Shown here: in pieces, positions 25,355-34,146 of the stretch
How positions within the stretch are numbered: position 1 is the first letter of the stretch
Layout of the letters: every line of letters begins with the position of its first letter
Translations under genes and position numbers: made by a program
NCBI GenBank assembly: GCA_027532905.1
Contig: JAPZUA010000001.1
Span: 211,565-275,564, forward strand
Reading direction: 5' to 3'
DNA: 64,000 nucleotides
Source: Magnetospirillum sp.
GTDB lineage: Bacteria > Pseudomonadota > Alphaproteobacteria > CACIAM-22H2
Notes under the pieces: generated by a model
The model's input: the letters and a program-made list of their open reading frames with translations, nothing else
Databases searched by the model: none
Told to the model about the DNA's origin: nothing

Positions 25355-26395
25355 ATGAAACTCAACCGCCGTTCGATGCTGGGTCTTGCCGCAGGCGGTC
25401 TCGCCGCCTCGGCTTTCGACGCGCGCGCGCAAGCCCGCGAATTGTTCGTCGTAACCTATCCCGGGTCCGTCGATGAAAGCTTCAAGCAGGTGGTCGGACC
25501 GCAAGTCCGCAGCCGGCTCGGGGCAGCTCCCACCTTCACGCCGCTGCTGAACGCCGAGGTCATCGGCCGTTTGCAGGCCTCGGGTGCGAACCCGCCCTTC
25601 GATGTCGGCATGTGGGACAACGGACCGCTGATCCTCGCCAAGGAAGCGGGTCTGCTCGAGAAGTTCCCCCAATCGGCGATGAACAACATGCGCGGCCTGC
25701 CCGCCCAATTCGTCGATCCGGACGGCTACGGCCCCGCCTTTGCCGTAACGATGATCGGCATCGGCTACAACCCCAAGCGCATCGCCGGCAAGCCTACGTC
25801 GTGGGAGGATTTCTGGAAGCCCGCGAACAAGGGCAAGGTCGGCATTGTCGGGCCCGCTTCCAATCTCGGCACGGCGTTCCTTGTCGAGATCGCCAAACTG
25901 CGCGGCGGCTCGCCCACCAATGTCGAGCCCGGGTTTCGGGCACTGCAGCAGCTTTTGCCGAATCTTGCAGCTATTCCGGCCAACCCGGGGGCGCTCTCGA
26001 CTGCGTTCCAGCAGGGCCAGATCGATATGGCGCCGATGTACTTCAACAACGCCGCCGTGCTGAAGGCGCGCGGCGTGGACATCGAATTCGCCATCCCCGA
26101 TTCCGGGATGCAAATTCAAACCATCACGCTGTCGCTGATCAAGAACGCCAAGAATCCCGAAGCTGCGGCGCGGTTCATCGACATGATGCTCGATCCGGCG
26201 ATCCAAACGCAGCTCGAAGCCGCCCCATGGACGACCTTCCCGGCCAAGCCCGGCGTGGCGCTGACCGGCGCCAACAAGGAGCTCGTGCCCGATCTCGCCA
26301 CACTGATGACCAAAGGCTCTTTCCTCGACTGGAAGACCTTCATCGGCAACCGGCCGCAATGGGTCGAACGCTTCAACCGCGAGATTCGCGTCTGA
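25355..26395 (+). CDS. ABC transporter substrate-binding protein, PotD-like, Tat-type signal
   Basis: A 346-residue periplasmic protein. The signal peptide has a twin-arginine (MKLNRRSMLGLAAGG) and an AQA cleavage region. The body shows the family-1 pattern (FDVGMWDNGP, AVTMIGIGYNPKRIAG, WEDFWKPANKGKVGIVGP). AAGGAG lies before the ATG. Its TGA overlaps the first permease start. Ligand unknown; the surrounding amidohydrolase, dioxygenase and amidase suggest a nitrogenous organic acid. Confidence 0.9.
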   Translation: MKLNRRSMLGLAAGGLAASAFDARAQARELFVVTYPGSVDESFKQVVGPQVRSRLGAAPTFTPLLNAEVIGRLQASGANPPFDVGMWDNGPLILAKEAGLLEKFPQSAMNNMRGLPAQFVDPDGYGPAFAVTMIGIGYNPKRIAGKPTSWEDFWKPANKGKVGIVGPASNLGTAFLVEIAKLRGGSPTNVEPGFRALQQLLPNLAAIPANPGALSTAFQQGQIDMAPMYFNNAAVLKARGVDIEFAIPDSGMQIQTITLSLIKNAKNPEAAARFIDMMLDPAIQTQLEAAPWTTFPAKPGVALTGANKELVPDLATLMTKGSFLDWKTFIGNRPQWVERFNREIRV

Positions 26396-27246
26396 TGCGG
26401 CGGGCGGGCGGCAAAGCGGCGGCGTTCCTGCCGGCAGCGCCGCTCGCCCTTTTTTTCGCGGTCGCCTACCTGCTGCCCATCGCAATCCTGGCAGCAGTTT
26501 CGTTCCGCCCCGATCTCCGCGCGAGCGGCTGGACGACTGCGCACTATGCCGCCTTCCTCGGGGACGGATTCACTTTATCGATCCTGCTCGATACGCTTTG
26601 GCTCGGGCTGCAGGTCGTCTTCGTCACCTTGCTGATCGCCTATCCGCTCGGCCTCGTCTACATGCGCGCGGGCCCGCGGATGCGGGCCTTGCTCGTGTTC
26701 CTCATCTTGCTGCCGCTGCTGACCAACACGGTCGTGCGCACCTTCGCCTGGATGGCGATCCTGGGGCGCAACGGTCTGGTCGATACTTTCGCCGCCGCGC
26801 TCGGCCTCGCAAGCGAACCGCTGCGGCTGCTCTATTCGCGCACCGGACTTGTGATCGCGTTGGCGCAGATATATTTGCCGCTGATGGCGCTGCCCCTCAA
26901 CAACAGCCTCGTGAAAATCGACGGCAATTTGCTGCGCGCGGCCGAAGGCCTCGGGGCCTCCAGCGCCCATCTCTTCCGCACCGTGATCCTGCCGCTGTCG
27001 CTGCCAGGCGCTGTTGCGGGCTGCCTGCTGGTCTTTGCCGGCGCCACCACGGCCTTCATCACCCAGACATTGGTCGGCGGCGGCCGCCAGATTTTCATGC
27101 CGCTTTTCATCTACCAGCAGGCGCTCGGCGTGCAGCGCTGGGCCTTTGCCGCGGCTGCGTCGGTCGTCTTCGCGCTGACTGTCATGGCGATCGTCTATGC
27201 GTTCAACCGCTTCGCGCGCAAACACCTGCGAGGCGTCGATGCGTGA
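26395..27246 (+). CDS. ABC transporter permease, PotB-like
   Basis: A 283-residue inner-membrane permease with about six helices. The EAA loop is LRAAEGLGASSAHLFRTVILP. The start overlaps the binding-protein stop (TGATG) and its end overlaps the second permease by 8 bp. It forms the channel with the following gene. Confidence 0.92.
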   Translation: MRRAGGKAAAFLPAAPLALFFAVAYLLPIAILAAVSFRPDLRASGWTTAHYAAFLGDGFTLSILLDTLWLGLQVVFVTLLIAYPLGLVYMRAGPRMRALLVFLILLPLLTNTVVRTFAWMAILGRNGLVDTFAAALGLASEPLRLLYSRTGLVIALAQIYLPLMALPLNNSLVKIDGNLLRAAEGLGASSAHLFRTVILPLSLPGAVAGCLLVFAGATTAFITQTLVGGGRQIFMPLFIYQQALGVQRWAFAAAASVVFALTVMAIVYAFNRFARKHLRGVDA

Positions 27247-28045
27247 GGCGCGCAACATCCCCTTTGACCTCCTTGTATGGATTGCGGGCGCTCTGGCCGT
27301 GGTGCTGCTCGTCCTGCCCACGCTGGTCGTGGTGGCGATGTCGTTCACCAACGAGTTCACGCTTCGCTTCCCGCCGCGCAGCTGGTCCGCGCGCTGGTAT
27401 CTCGAGCTGTTCTCGAATTCGCCGCAGATTCTCTCTTCGGCGCTCGCGAGCCTGAAGGTCGCGGCGATAGCCACGCTGGTCTCAACCGTGCTCGGCACGC
27501 TTGCGGCCGTCGCCCTTGCCGGTCGCAAGGACCGGCTCTCCGTTGCACTCGATGCCTTTTTCATGTCGCCGATGGTTTTCCCGGCTATGTCGCTGGGCTT
27601 GGCGCTGCTGCTTGTGCTTTCGCTTGCCGGGATACGCCTGTCGATTCTCACGCTGGCGATCGGCCATGTCGTGATCGCCACCCCGTTCGTGATCCGGATG
27701 GTTTCGGCTGCGGCCCAGCAGATGAACCCCGCCCTGCTCGATTGCGCGGCCAGCCTCGGCGCATCGCGCGTCCACGCGTTTTTCACGATCACGCTGCCGC
27801 TGATCCGCTCGGGCGTCGTCTCCGGCGCCATCGTCGCGTTTCTCACGTCGATCGACCACGTGCCGGTCTCGTTGATGCTCTCCGACCCGCGCACCGAAAC
27901 GCTGCCGATCCATCTGTGGGCGATCCTCGAATCCAATCTCGACGTCCGCGTCGCGGCCGTATCGGGCGTGATCGTTGCCGCGACAGTGGCGGTGATGCTG
28001 GTCGTCGACCGTCGAATGTTCGTGCCCGGCCGCGCGGGGCGTTGA
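27239..28045 (+). CDS. ABC transporter permease, PotC-like
   Basis: A 268-residue inner-membrane permease. The first helix is followed by SFTNEFTLRFPP, and the EAA loop is LDCAASLGASRVHAFFTITLP. It is the second channel subunit of the importer at 24231-28045. It is followed 4 bp later by a dioxygenase gene, so the operon continues. Confidence 0.92.
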   Translation: MREARNIPFDLLVWIAGALAVVLLVLPTLVVVAMSFTNEFTLRFPPRSWSARWYLELFSNSPQILSSALASLKVAAIATLVSTVLGTLAAVALAGRKDRLSVALDAFFMSPMVFPAMSLGLALLLVLSLAGIRLSILTLAIGHVVIATPFVIRMVSAAAQQMNPALLDCAASLGASRVHAFFTITLPLIRSGVVSGAIVAFLTSIDHVPVSLMLSDPRTETLPIHLWAILESNLDVRVAAVSGVIVAATVAVMLVVDRRMFVPGRAGR

Positions 28046-28049
28046 TCGC

Positions 28050-29090
28050 ATGGCGACAGCACTGTCCTTGATCGACATTTCGTGCGTACGCGAAGGGGAT
28101 GCGAGCGCCAAACGCGCGGCCGCCTCAGCACTCGACACGGCCGCACGCGAATTGGGCTTTCTCGCCGTCGTCGGCCATGGCGTTCCCGATAGCTTGTTTA
28201 CGGCGGCGATGGCCGAAGCGCGTGCGTTCTTCGCGCTGCAGGAAACGGCAAAGCGGGCCTGCGCGCGGCCCAGTCGCGAAGAAAGCCGCGGCTACGCAGC
28301 GATGGGCGGCGAGGCCCTCGGCAAAAGCCTCGGCGCAGAGGCTGCCTACGATCTCAAGGAAACCTTCGCGATCGGCCCCATCGAAACCTATGCGCCGGAG
28401 GAAATCGGCGAGCACGCCTACCCGCACTATACGCACAATGTGTGGCCGGCCGAACTGCCGCGCCTGCGGGCCGTATGGGAAGACTACTATCGAGAGATGC
28501 AGCGTGTCGCTGACGAGCTATTGCGCCTGCTCGCGATAGCGCTCGACCAGCCGGAGACCATGCTCGTCGCCAAGACCAGCCGCTGCTACTCGAATCTGCG
28601 GGCCCAACACTATCCGCCGTTGGCGGCGCCGCCGCGACCGGGCCAACTGCGCGCCGGCGCACACACCGATTACGGCGCCGTCACGGTCTTGCGCGGCGAC
28701 GCGCACGCCGACGGGCTGCAAGTCGAAGTCGAATCTGGAGAATGGCGCGACATTGTCTTTCCAGAGGGCGCCTATGTGGTCAATCTCGGCGACCAACTCG
28801 CCATGTGGTCGAACGACCGCTGGCGTTCGACGCTCCATCGCGTGGTCGTACCCGAAGATGCGAGCACGCGCGGCCGGGGGCGTCTGTCGCTCGGCTTCTT
28901 CCACATGCCGGACGCCGCCGCGACAATCGAATGCCTGCCGAATTGCGCCAGTCCGGAGCGGCCATCAAGGTATCCGCCCATCTCGGCAGGCTGGCACAAG
29001 CGCCTCAAATTCGCGATGGCGAACGGGCTCGACGATGTCGTCGCATCGGCGCCCGAGAGCGCGCGCCGCGCCGTTGCGGCGTGGCGATGA
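28050..29090 (+). CDS. Isopenicillin N synthase-family Fe(II)/2-oxoglutarate dioxygenase
   Basis: A 346-residue oxygenase of the same fold as the one at 20719. The N-terminal ELGFLAVVGHGVPD region is present. Iron ligands are H205 and D207 (GAHTDYGAVTVL) with the distal His in STLHRVVVP, and the cosubstrate clamp is RGRLSLGFF. Placed between the importer and the amidase in one operon, it probably hydroxylates the imported molecule or removes an alkyl group from it before hydrolysis (inference). It overlaps the amidase start by 4 bp. Confidence 0.9.
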   Translation: MATALSLIDISCVREGDASAKRAAASALDTAARELGFLAVVGHGVPDSLFTAAMAEARAFFALQETAKRACARPSREESRGYAAMGGEALGKSLGAEAAYDLKETFAIGPIETYAPEEIGEHAYPHYTHNVWPAELPRLRAVWEDYYREMQRVADELLRLLAIALDQPETMLVAKTSRCYSNLRAQHYPPLAAPPRPGQLRAGAHTDYGAVTVLRGDAHADGLQVEVESGEWRDIVFPEGAYVVNLGDQLAMWSNDRWRSTLHRVVVPEDASTRGRGRLSLGFFHMPDAAATIECLPNCASPERPSRYPPISAGWHKRLKFAMANGLDDVVASAPESARRAVAAWR

Positions 29091-30451
29091 CGGGTGGCTT
29101 GCGAAAGTTGCGCGATGCGCTCGCGCGTCGCGAACTTACCGCGCGCGCAGCCGTCGAAGCGAGTCTCGAAACGATCGCGCGGCGCGATCCCGCCTTGTGC
29201 GCGTTCTTAACCGTATCGGCCGAGTCCGCACGCGCCTCGGCCGATGCGCTCGACGCGCGCAAGGAAATCGTCGGCCCGCTGCACGGCGTGCCGGTGGCGA
29301 TCAAGGACCTCGCGGACACGGCAGGCATCCGCACAACCTACGGGTCCATGCTCTATCGCGATCACATCCCCGAGACAGACGATGCCGTCGTCGAAAGGCT
29401 CAAGCGCGCCGGCGCGATCATCGTCGGCAAGACCATGACGCCCGAATTCGGCTTCGGCGCCGTCTGCGTCAACGATCTCGCAGGGCCGACACGAAATCCA
29501 TTTGATCCAGCACTTACCTCGGGCGGCTCGTCGGGCGGGGCCGCCGTCGCCGTCGCTGCCAGCATGGTATTGCTGGCGCACGGGACGGATTTCGGTGGCT
29601 CGGTGCGCACGCCTGCGAGCTTCTGCGGCGTGGCAGCACTGCGCCCGACGCCCGGACGCCTTCCCAATCCCGCGCGTGCACTTGGCTGGGATATGCTCGC
29701 CACGGCAGGCTTCATTGCAGGGAGCGTCGACGATCTCGCCCTCGCGATCGAGGCCACCGCCGGGCCCGATCCGCGCGACCCGCTCTCGATGCGCAGCTTT
29801 CCGCCAGCACCTTCCTCCGCACGGAAGCCGCGCGTTGCGTGGACCGAGGATTTCGGCGTCGCTCCGGTGGCACGCGCCGTCCGCGTGCCGTTCCGTACGG
29901 CCGTCGCCAAGCTCGAACGGACCTTCGGCGCGCACGCAGCACATCCGGATTGCGCGAACGCGATCGAAACCTTCCACACACTGCGACCGCCCTTGATCCG
30001 CCAAGCCTATCTGCGGCATTACCGCACGCACGGCGAAGCACTGACGCGCACCGTCCGCTGGTGGATCGAGCGCGGTGCTGAGACCAAAGCCGCCGATTGG
30101 CTCGCCGCCGAGGCGGAGCGCACAGCGCTCTACCGACGCTTCCTCGCCTTCTTCGACGAATGGGACGTGCTCGTGGCGCCAGCGGCGTCTGTGCTGCCGT
30201 GGCCCAACGATGTCGGCGACGTGACCGAAATCGATGGAGAAACGCTATCCACGCTCGTCGACTATCTGGCCGTCACCTTTATCGTGTCGCTGGTCGGTTG
30301 CCCAGTCGTGGTCGTGCCTGCGGGCCGCGCCGCGAACGGGCTGCCTGTCGGCATCCAATTGATCGGCGCGCCGGGCAAAGACGCGGCACTGTTGGCGCTC
30401 GCCGCCCAAATCGAGGAAGCTTGCGCTTTCCAGCGCGTCGAACCGCCGTGA
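29087..30451 (+). CDS. Amidase signature family hydrolase
   Basis: A 454-residue amidase. The catalytic Lys-cisSer-Ser triad is complete and correctly spaced: K73 (VAIKDL), S148 (TSGGSSGGAA) and S172 (TDFGGSVRTP). The family hydrolyses linear amides and ureido acids, including allophanate, carbamoyl and ureido compounds. The ATG overlaps the dioxygenase stop; a GTG two codons earlier is possible. Downstream come a deacetylase and a racemase-like gene, so a ureide-type substrate is plausible. Confidence 0.9.
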   Translation: MTGGLRKLRDALARRELTARAAVEASLETIARRDPALCAFLTVSAESARASADALDARKEIVGPLHGVPVAIKDLADTAGIRTTYGSMLYRDHIPETDDAVVERLKRAGAIIVGKTMTPEFGFGAVCVNDLAGPTRNPFDPALTSGGSSGGAAVAVAASMVLLAHGTDFGGSVRTPASFCGVAALRPTPGRLPNPARALGWDMLATAGFIAGSVDDLALAIEATAGPDPRDPLSMRSFPPAPSSARKPRVAWTEDFGVAPVARAVRVPFRTAVAKLERTFGAHAAHPDCANAIETFHTLRPPLIRQAYLRHYRTHGEALTRTVRWWIERGAETKAADWLAAEAERTALYRRFLAFFDEWDVLVAPAASVLPWPNDVGDVTEIDGETLSTLVDYLAVTFIVSLVGCPVVVVPAGRAANGLPVGIQLIGAPGKDAALLALAAQIEEACAFQRVEPP

Positions 30452-30509
30452 GGGACGCGTATATGAAGGCCAGTTCACGGACGACGCATCGATTGAGGGA
30501 GGGCACGAA

Positions 30510-31418
30510 ATGACTTCGCGCAAACGCGATCTGTACGGCTACGGCTTTTCGGCACCTCGGGTCGTGTGGCCAAACGGCGCGCGGCTCGCCGTGTCGCTCA
30601 ATCTCAATTTCGAGGAAGGGGCGGAACTTGCCGTCGGCGACGGCGACGCCCGCAACGAGCCGTTCGGTGAGGTGCAGAGCATCGTGCCAGCCGGCCGACG
30701 CGACCTTACGCTCGAAGAAGTGTTCGGCTATGGCATGCGCGCAGGCCTGCCCCGATTCTTGACGGCCTTCGAGCGACATCGGACGAAAGTCACGCTGATG
30801 ATGTGCGGGCGCGCAGTCGAGCGCTCGCCAGAGTGCGCGCGCGCTTGCGTGGCCGCAGGCCACGAGCCCGCGCTGCATGGCTGGCGGTGGATTTCCCATG
30901 TCGAATTTGACGACGCCGAGGCCGAGCGCGCGGAAATCCGGCGCGGTCGCGACGCGATCGAACGCATCGTCGGCATCAAGCCGATCGGGTTCATGTGTCG
31001 ATCCAGCCAGAGCGCGCACACGCGACGGCTCTTGGTGGAGGAAGGCTTCCTCTACGACACCAACGCGCTCGACGACGACCTGCCTTATTGGGATCGCCAA
31101 TCGGGTGCGCGGCCGATTCTGATCGTTCCTTACGCCTTCGACACGAACGACATGAAGTTCTACCACCCGACCGGCTTCCGCACGCCGGACGAGTTTCTGC
31201 TTTATCTGCGACGCGCGCTCGAAACGCTGTTGACCGAGACGGACGCAGGCGCCACACGCCTTATGAATGTCGGCCTGCACTTGCGGATCGCGGGCCGCCC
31301 AGCGCGGTTTTGGGCGGTCGAGCGCTTTCTTGAGGATCTGGGAGCACTCGGCGATCGCGTCTGGGTTGCCACGCGCGCAGACATCGCGCGGGCTTGGATC
31401 GGCGCGCAGCCAGCATGA
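30510..31418 (+). CDS. Polysaccharide deacetylase family protein, PuuE (allantoinase-like) type
   Basis: A 302-residue NodB-fold protein. The PuuE-like marks are the start DLYGYGFSAPRVVWPNGARLAVSLNLNFEEGAE (split across residues 7-40) and GHEPALHGWRW with the conserved His. PuuE proteins hydrolyse the hydantoin ring of allantoin without a classical zinc site. GAGGGAGG precedes the ATG. The gene overlaps the racemase-like gene by 4 bp. Together with amidase and racemase homologues it forms a ureide-style trio. The exact ring substrate is unknown. Confidence 0.8.
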   Translation: MTSRKRDLYGYGFSAPRVVWPNGARLAVSLNLNFEEGAELAVGDGDARNEPFGEVQSIVPAGRRDLTLEEVFGYGMRAGLPRFLTAFERHRTKVTLMMCGRAVERSPECARACVAAGHEPALHGWRWISHVEFDDAEAERAEIRRGRDAIERIVGIKPIGFMCRSSQSAHTRRLLVEEGFLYDTNALDDDLPYWDRQSGARPILIVPYAFDTNDMKFYHPTGFRTPDEFLLYLRRALETLLTETDAGATRLMNVGLHLRIAGRPARFWAVERFLEDLGALGDRVWVATRADIARAWIGAQPA

Positions 31419-32068
31419 GGGTGCTGCTTATCAACCCGAACACCAACCAAGCGACGACGGCGGCGATGGTCGAGATCGCGCGCGAGTCCGACCCACATGC
31501 GAGGGTCAATGGCGCAACGGCGCGCACCGGTGCGCCGCTGCTCATCGACGAAGCTTTGCTTGCCCAAGGCGCGCAAGCGGTTGTCGAACTGGTGCGCGCA
31601 ACGGATTTTTCCAGCTTGGACGGCGGCATCGTCGCGGCGTTCGGCGATCCCGGCCTCGAGGCCGCGCGCTCAATCTGCAGCGTCCCGCTCGTCGGCATCG
31701 CGGAAGCCGCAATGGCCGAAGCGGCAACGGCCGGCCGGCGCTTCGTCGTCGTGACGACAACCCCGCTCCTCGTGAGCGCCATCGAACGCCGGGCCGCTGC
31801 CTACGGCCACGGTACCGCGTTCGGCGGTGTGCGGCTGACCGATGGCGACATCAATGCTCTGATGGCCGATCCGGCGGCGCTCGAGGCCGCTCTTGCGCGC
31901 GCCTGCGAACGCACGATCGCTGAAGACGGCGCCGATGCGATCGTGATCGGCGGCGGGCCCTTGGCCGTCGCCGCACGCGCGCTGGCCCCGCGTTTCGCCG
32001 TGCCGATCATCGAACCGATTCCGGCTGCGATACATCTTCTGCGCGCACGGCTTGCACGCATCGTCTAG
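31415..32068 (+). CDS. Asp/Glu/hydantoin racemase family protein, catalytic cysteines not conserved
   Basis: A 217-residue protein with the family start MRVLLINPNTNQATT and the FGDPGLEAAR block. Hydantoin and allantoin racemases use two cysteines, one just before FGDPG and one in a LGCAGM-type motif. Here the positions read A75 (VAAFGDPG) and glycine (VIGGGPLA), so both thiols are missing. It may be a racemase-like protein with another activity or an inactive relative. It is the last gene of the plus-strand operon that starts at 21721 or 22681. Confidence 0.8.
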   Translation: MRVLLINPNTNQATTAAMVEIARESDPHARVNGATARTGAPLLIDEALLAQGAQAVVELVRATDFSSLDGGIVAAFGDPGLEAARSICSVPLVGIAEAAMAEAATAGRRFVVVTTTPLLVSAIERRAAAYGHGTAFGGVRLTDGDINALMADPAALEAALARACERTIAEDGADAIVIGGGPLAVAARALAPRFAVPIIEPIPAAIHLLRARLARIV

Positions 32069-32194
32069 CAGACCGCCGAAGAACTCGCATTGATTGCGCG
32101 CGAGTGCAGCGACGACGCAGCCTACCAATACAGCCGCTGAGGGTTCGTCTCGCGGCTGGCTCGCATTTACGGCATCAGTCCCGGCGGCTATGTT

Positions 32195-33733
32195 CTAGAA
32201 TCGTCCGCTTGGACGGTAAAAGGGCTCGTTGCCTAGACCGTCGAGATAGCCGTCGTAGAATTTGTGCACGTGCGGGAATACGTCGCGCGCCAATTGGCGG
32301 CGCTCGTTCTCGGCATCTGTAAGCGGACGCGCAAAGCGCACGGCAATCTCGGCCAGCACAGCCTGCCTGTCGACGTGCACGAAGCGGCCGTCGCGATACA
32401 CGGCCTCGCCCGCAACAAAGACAGTTTTCACCGCCGTCGATTTGGCGCGCTGAACCAGCACATCCACCGGCGGAATATCCGGGCTTTGGTACGGATATGT
32501 GACGGCGTCCCAATCGAAGAGAACGATGTCGGCTTCGCGACCGGGCGACAGGCGTCCGATGCGGCCGGCAAACGGCGTGGTGTCCGCACCGCGCTCGGTT
32601 GCCATACGCAGGATCTGTGCCGGCGACGGATGGGACGCCTCGATGCCCGGTTCGCGATGCACGCGTAGAGCCAGTCGCATTTCCTGCAGCATGTCGCGGT
32701 CATCGTTGATGCCGGCCTCGTCCATGCCGAGGGCGACCGGAATGCCGCGTGCGAGAAAGCGATTGACCGGCGCCACACCGCTCTTGAGCCGAAAATTCGA
32801 ACTGCAATTGTGGCAGATGTGCGTGCCGCTTTGCGCGCAAAGTTCGATGTCCTGTTCGGTCATCCACACGCCGTGGCCGATCGTAAGGTGCGGCCCCACG
32901 AGGCCGAAGCGCTTGATATGCGCAAGTGCCGAGCCGCCGGTACGCTTGGCCGCATAGGCTTTCTGGTAGGGCGTTTCAAGCAGATGCATGTGCATCGGCA
33001 GATCGTGGCGCTTCGAAAGTTCGCCCGCGAGCCCGAGGGCTGCGTCCGACAGCCAGTGCAGATTGGCGGGCGCCACCTGCACCGCTAGGCGCCGCTCGCC
33101 CACGACAGCGGAAAGCAGCGCTTCGAAAACCGCGCGCTGTTCGGCAAGCGGCAACGTGAAGCGTTCGAAGTAACTGCGCATCGGCGCTTTCAGAGAATCG
33201 GGCAGACGCTCCAGGAACAGCGCGTCGTCCTCGTAGACGAGGCGGTTCTGATCGCGAAGCGCCAACGAATAGGAGGCACGCATGCCTATCGTGCGATACG
33301 CATCGAGCACCTGCTTGCCCGTCGCGACGATCTGTTCGGGCGTGCCGGGCGCGCGGCTATGCAGATGCTGGACGGTCGTGACACCACTCTCGATCATCTC
33401 AAAAGCGGCATACAGGGTGTCGAGCCGCGGATCGACGTCGCGCAGCGCCAAGCGGCTCGCAAACCACAGCTCGAGCGGATGGTCGGGCGAGCCGAGCTGC
33501 AGCGGCGTGGTGCCGACATGGTGGTGGGCGTTCACAAGGCCGGGGATCGCGACGCGCCCCTTGCCGCCCTCGTGGCGCGCGGCGGGATAGCGTATGCGCG
33601 CTTCGGCCTGCGGCAGAATCGCAGCCACGCGGCCGTCGACAACGACCAGTGCCGCATCGTTGTGCAGCAGCGGCGCATCGTCGGCGGAAAAGCCTTCGAG
33701 AATCCAGTCGGCGTCGATAATCGTCGCTTCCAA
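32195..33733 (-). CDS. Amidohydrolase, 8-oxoguanine deaminase/AtzB-like
   Basis: A 512-residue metal-dependent hydrolase. Ligand motifs in order are LVNAHHHVG, MHMHLLET, IGHGVWMTE and ALGMDEAGIND. The NAHHH signature is seen in 8-oxoguanine deaminase and related s-triazine aminohydrolases. The Q/E-rich C-terminal extension after about residue 440 closes the beta-sandwich. It stands alone on the minus strand, convergent with the racemase-like gene and divergent from the two tandem binding proteins, so it has its own promoter in the 33734-34146 gap. Confidence 0.85.
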   Translation of the reverse strand: MEATIIDADWILEGFSADDAPLLHNDAALVVVDGRVAAILPQAEARIRYPAARHEGGKGRVAIPGLVNAHHHVGTTPLQLGSPDHPLELWFASRLALRDVDPRLDTLYAAFEMIESGVTTVQHLHSRAPGTPEQIVATGKQVLDAYRTIGMRASYSLALRDQNRLVYEDDALFLERLPDSLKAPMRSYFERFTLPLAEQRAVFEALLSAVVGERRLAVQVAPANLHWLSDAALGLAGELSKRHDLPMHMHLLETPYQKAYAAKRTGGSALAHIKRFGLVGPHLTIGHGVWMTEQDIELCAQSGTHICHNCSSNFRLKSGVAPVNRFLARGIPVALGMDEAGINDDRDMLQEMRLALRVHREPGIEASHPSPAQILRMATERGADTTPFAGRIGRLSPGREADIVLFDWDAVTYPYQSPDIPPVDVLVQRAKSTAVKTVFVAGEAVYRDGRFVHVDRQAVLAEIAVRFARPLTDAENERRQLARDVFPHVHKFYDGYLDGLGNEPFYRPSGRF

Positions 33734-33973
33734 GGGCCCTTGCCTCGCTTGCCTGCGGCGCGGGCAGTGCTGCCTATTTTTTGCAGCTTGCGCGTCGACC
33801 GGTTGCTATGAGATGAATCTTTTATGTCTTATGTCTCGCATATGTCGAGCCGAAACGTCCGCGGCAAATCGCGTGCCCGGATTCGGCTTGGCTGGCGCAG
33901 TGCGTCGCGCTCGGCGCGCGCCTATGTCGCTTTCATCGCGGCCGGGCGAAGTCCGCGCATCTGATCCCTCGGC

Positions 33974-33990
33974 GGTCCCGACCCGGGACC
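33974..33990 (+). promoter_or_regulatory. Stem-loop in leader (GGTCCC arms)
   Basis: Perfect 6-bp inverted repeat GGTCCC / GGGACC around GACCC. It lies in the leader of the binding-protein operon, only 8 bp before a second hairpin. It could be an operator, a processing site or part of an attenuator. Confidence 0.35.
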
Positions 33991-33998
33991 GTGCCGCG

Positions 33999-34019
33999 GC
34001 CGGAGACAGCGTCTCCGGC
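33999..34019 (+). promoter_or_regulatory. Stem-loop in leader (9-bp arms)
   Basis: Perfect 9-bp arms GCCGGAGAC and GTCTCCGGC around AGC. The tight loop and long stem would be very stable in RNA. No T-run follows, so it is not a classical terminator. Confidence 0.4.
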
Positions 34020-34146
34020 GGATCGTTTCACCGCCCGAACTAGAACCTTCTTCGAGCCTCGCCGTGCGACGTGCGTCTGCGTTTCCCGCAACGCATCGGT
34101 TCCAGCGTCGATTTCCATGTTCCGCTATCCAGCCCAGGAGGATTCC

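Larger units (their letters stand above)
33734..34146. promoter_or_regulatory. 413-bp divergent regulatory region with two strong hairpins
   Basis: This gap separates the amidohydrolase (minus) from the binding-protein operon (plus). Near 33816-33845 it is AT-rich with TATGTCT repeated, likely the promoter area. Further right there are two perfect stem-loops (33974-33990 and 33999-34019), both about 130-170 bp before the ATG at 34147. No conserved coding sequence is recognisable. An AGGAGG site is at 34136-34142. Confidence 0.5.
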
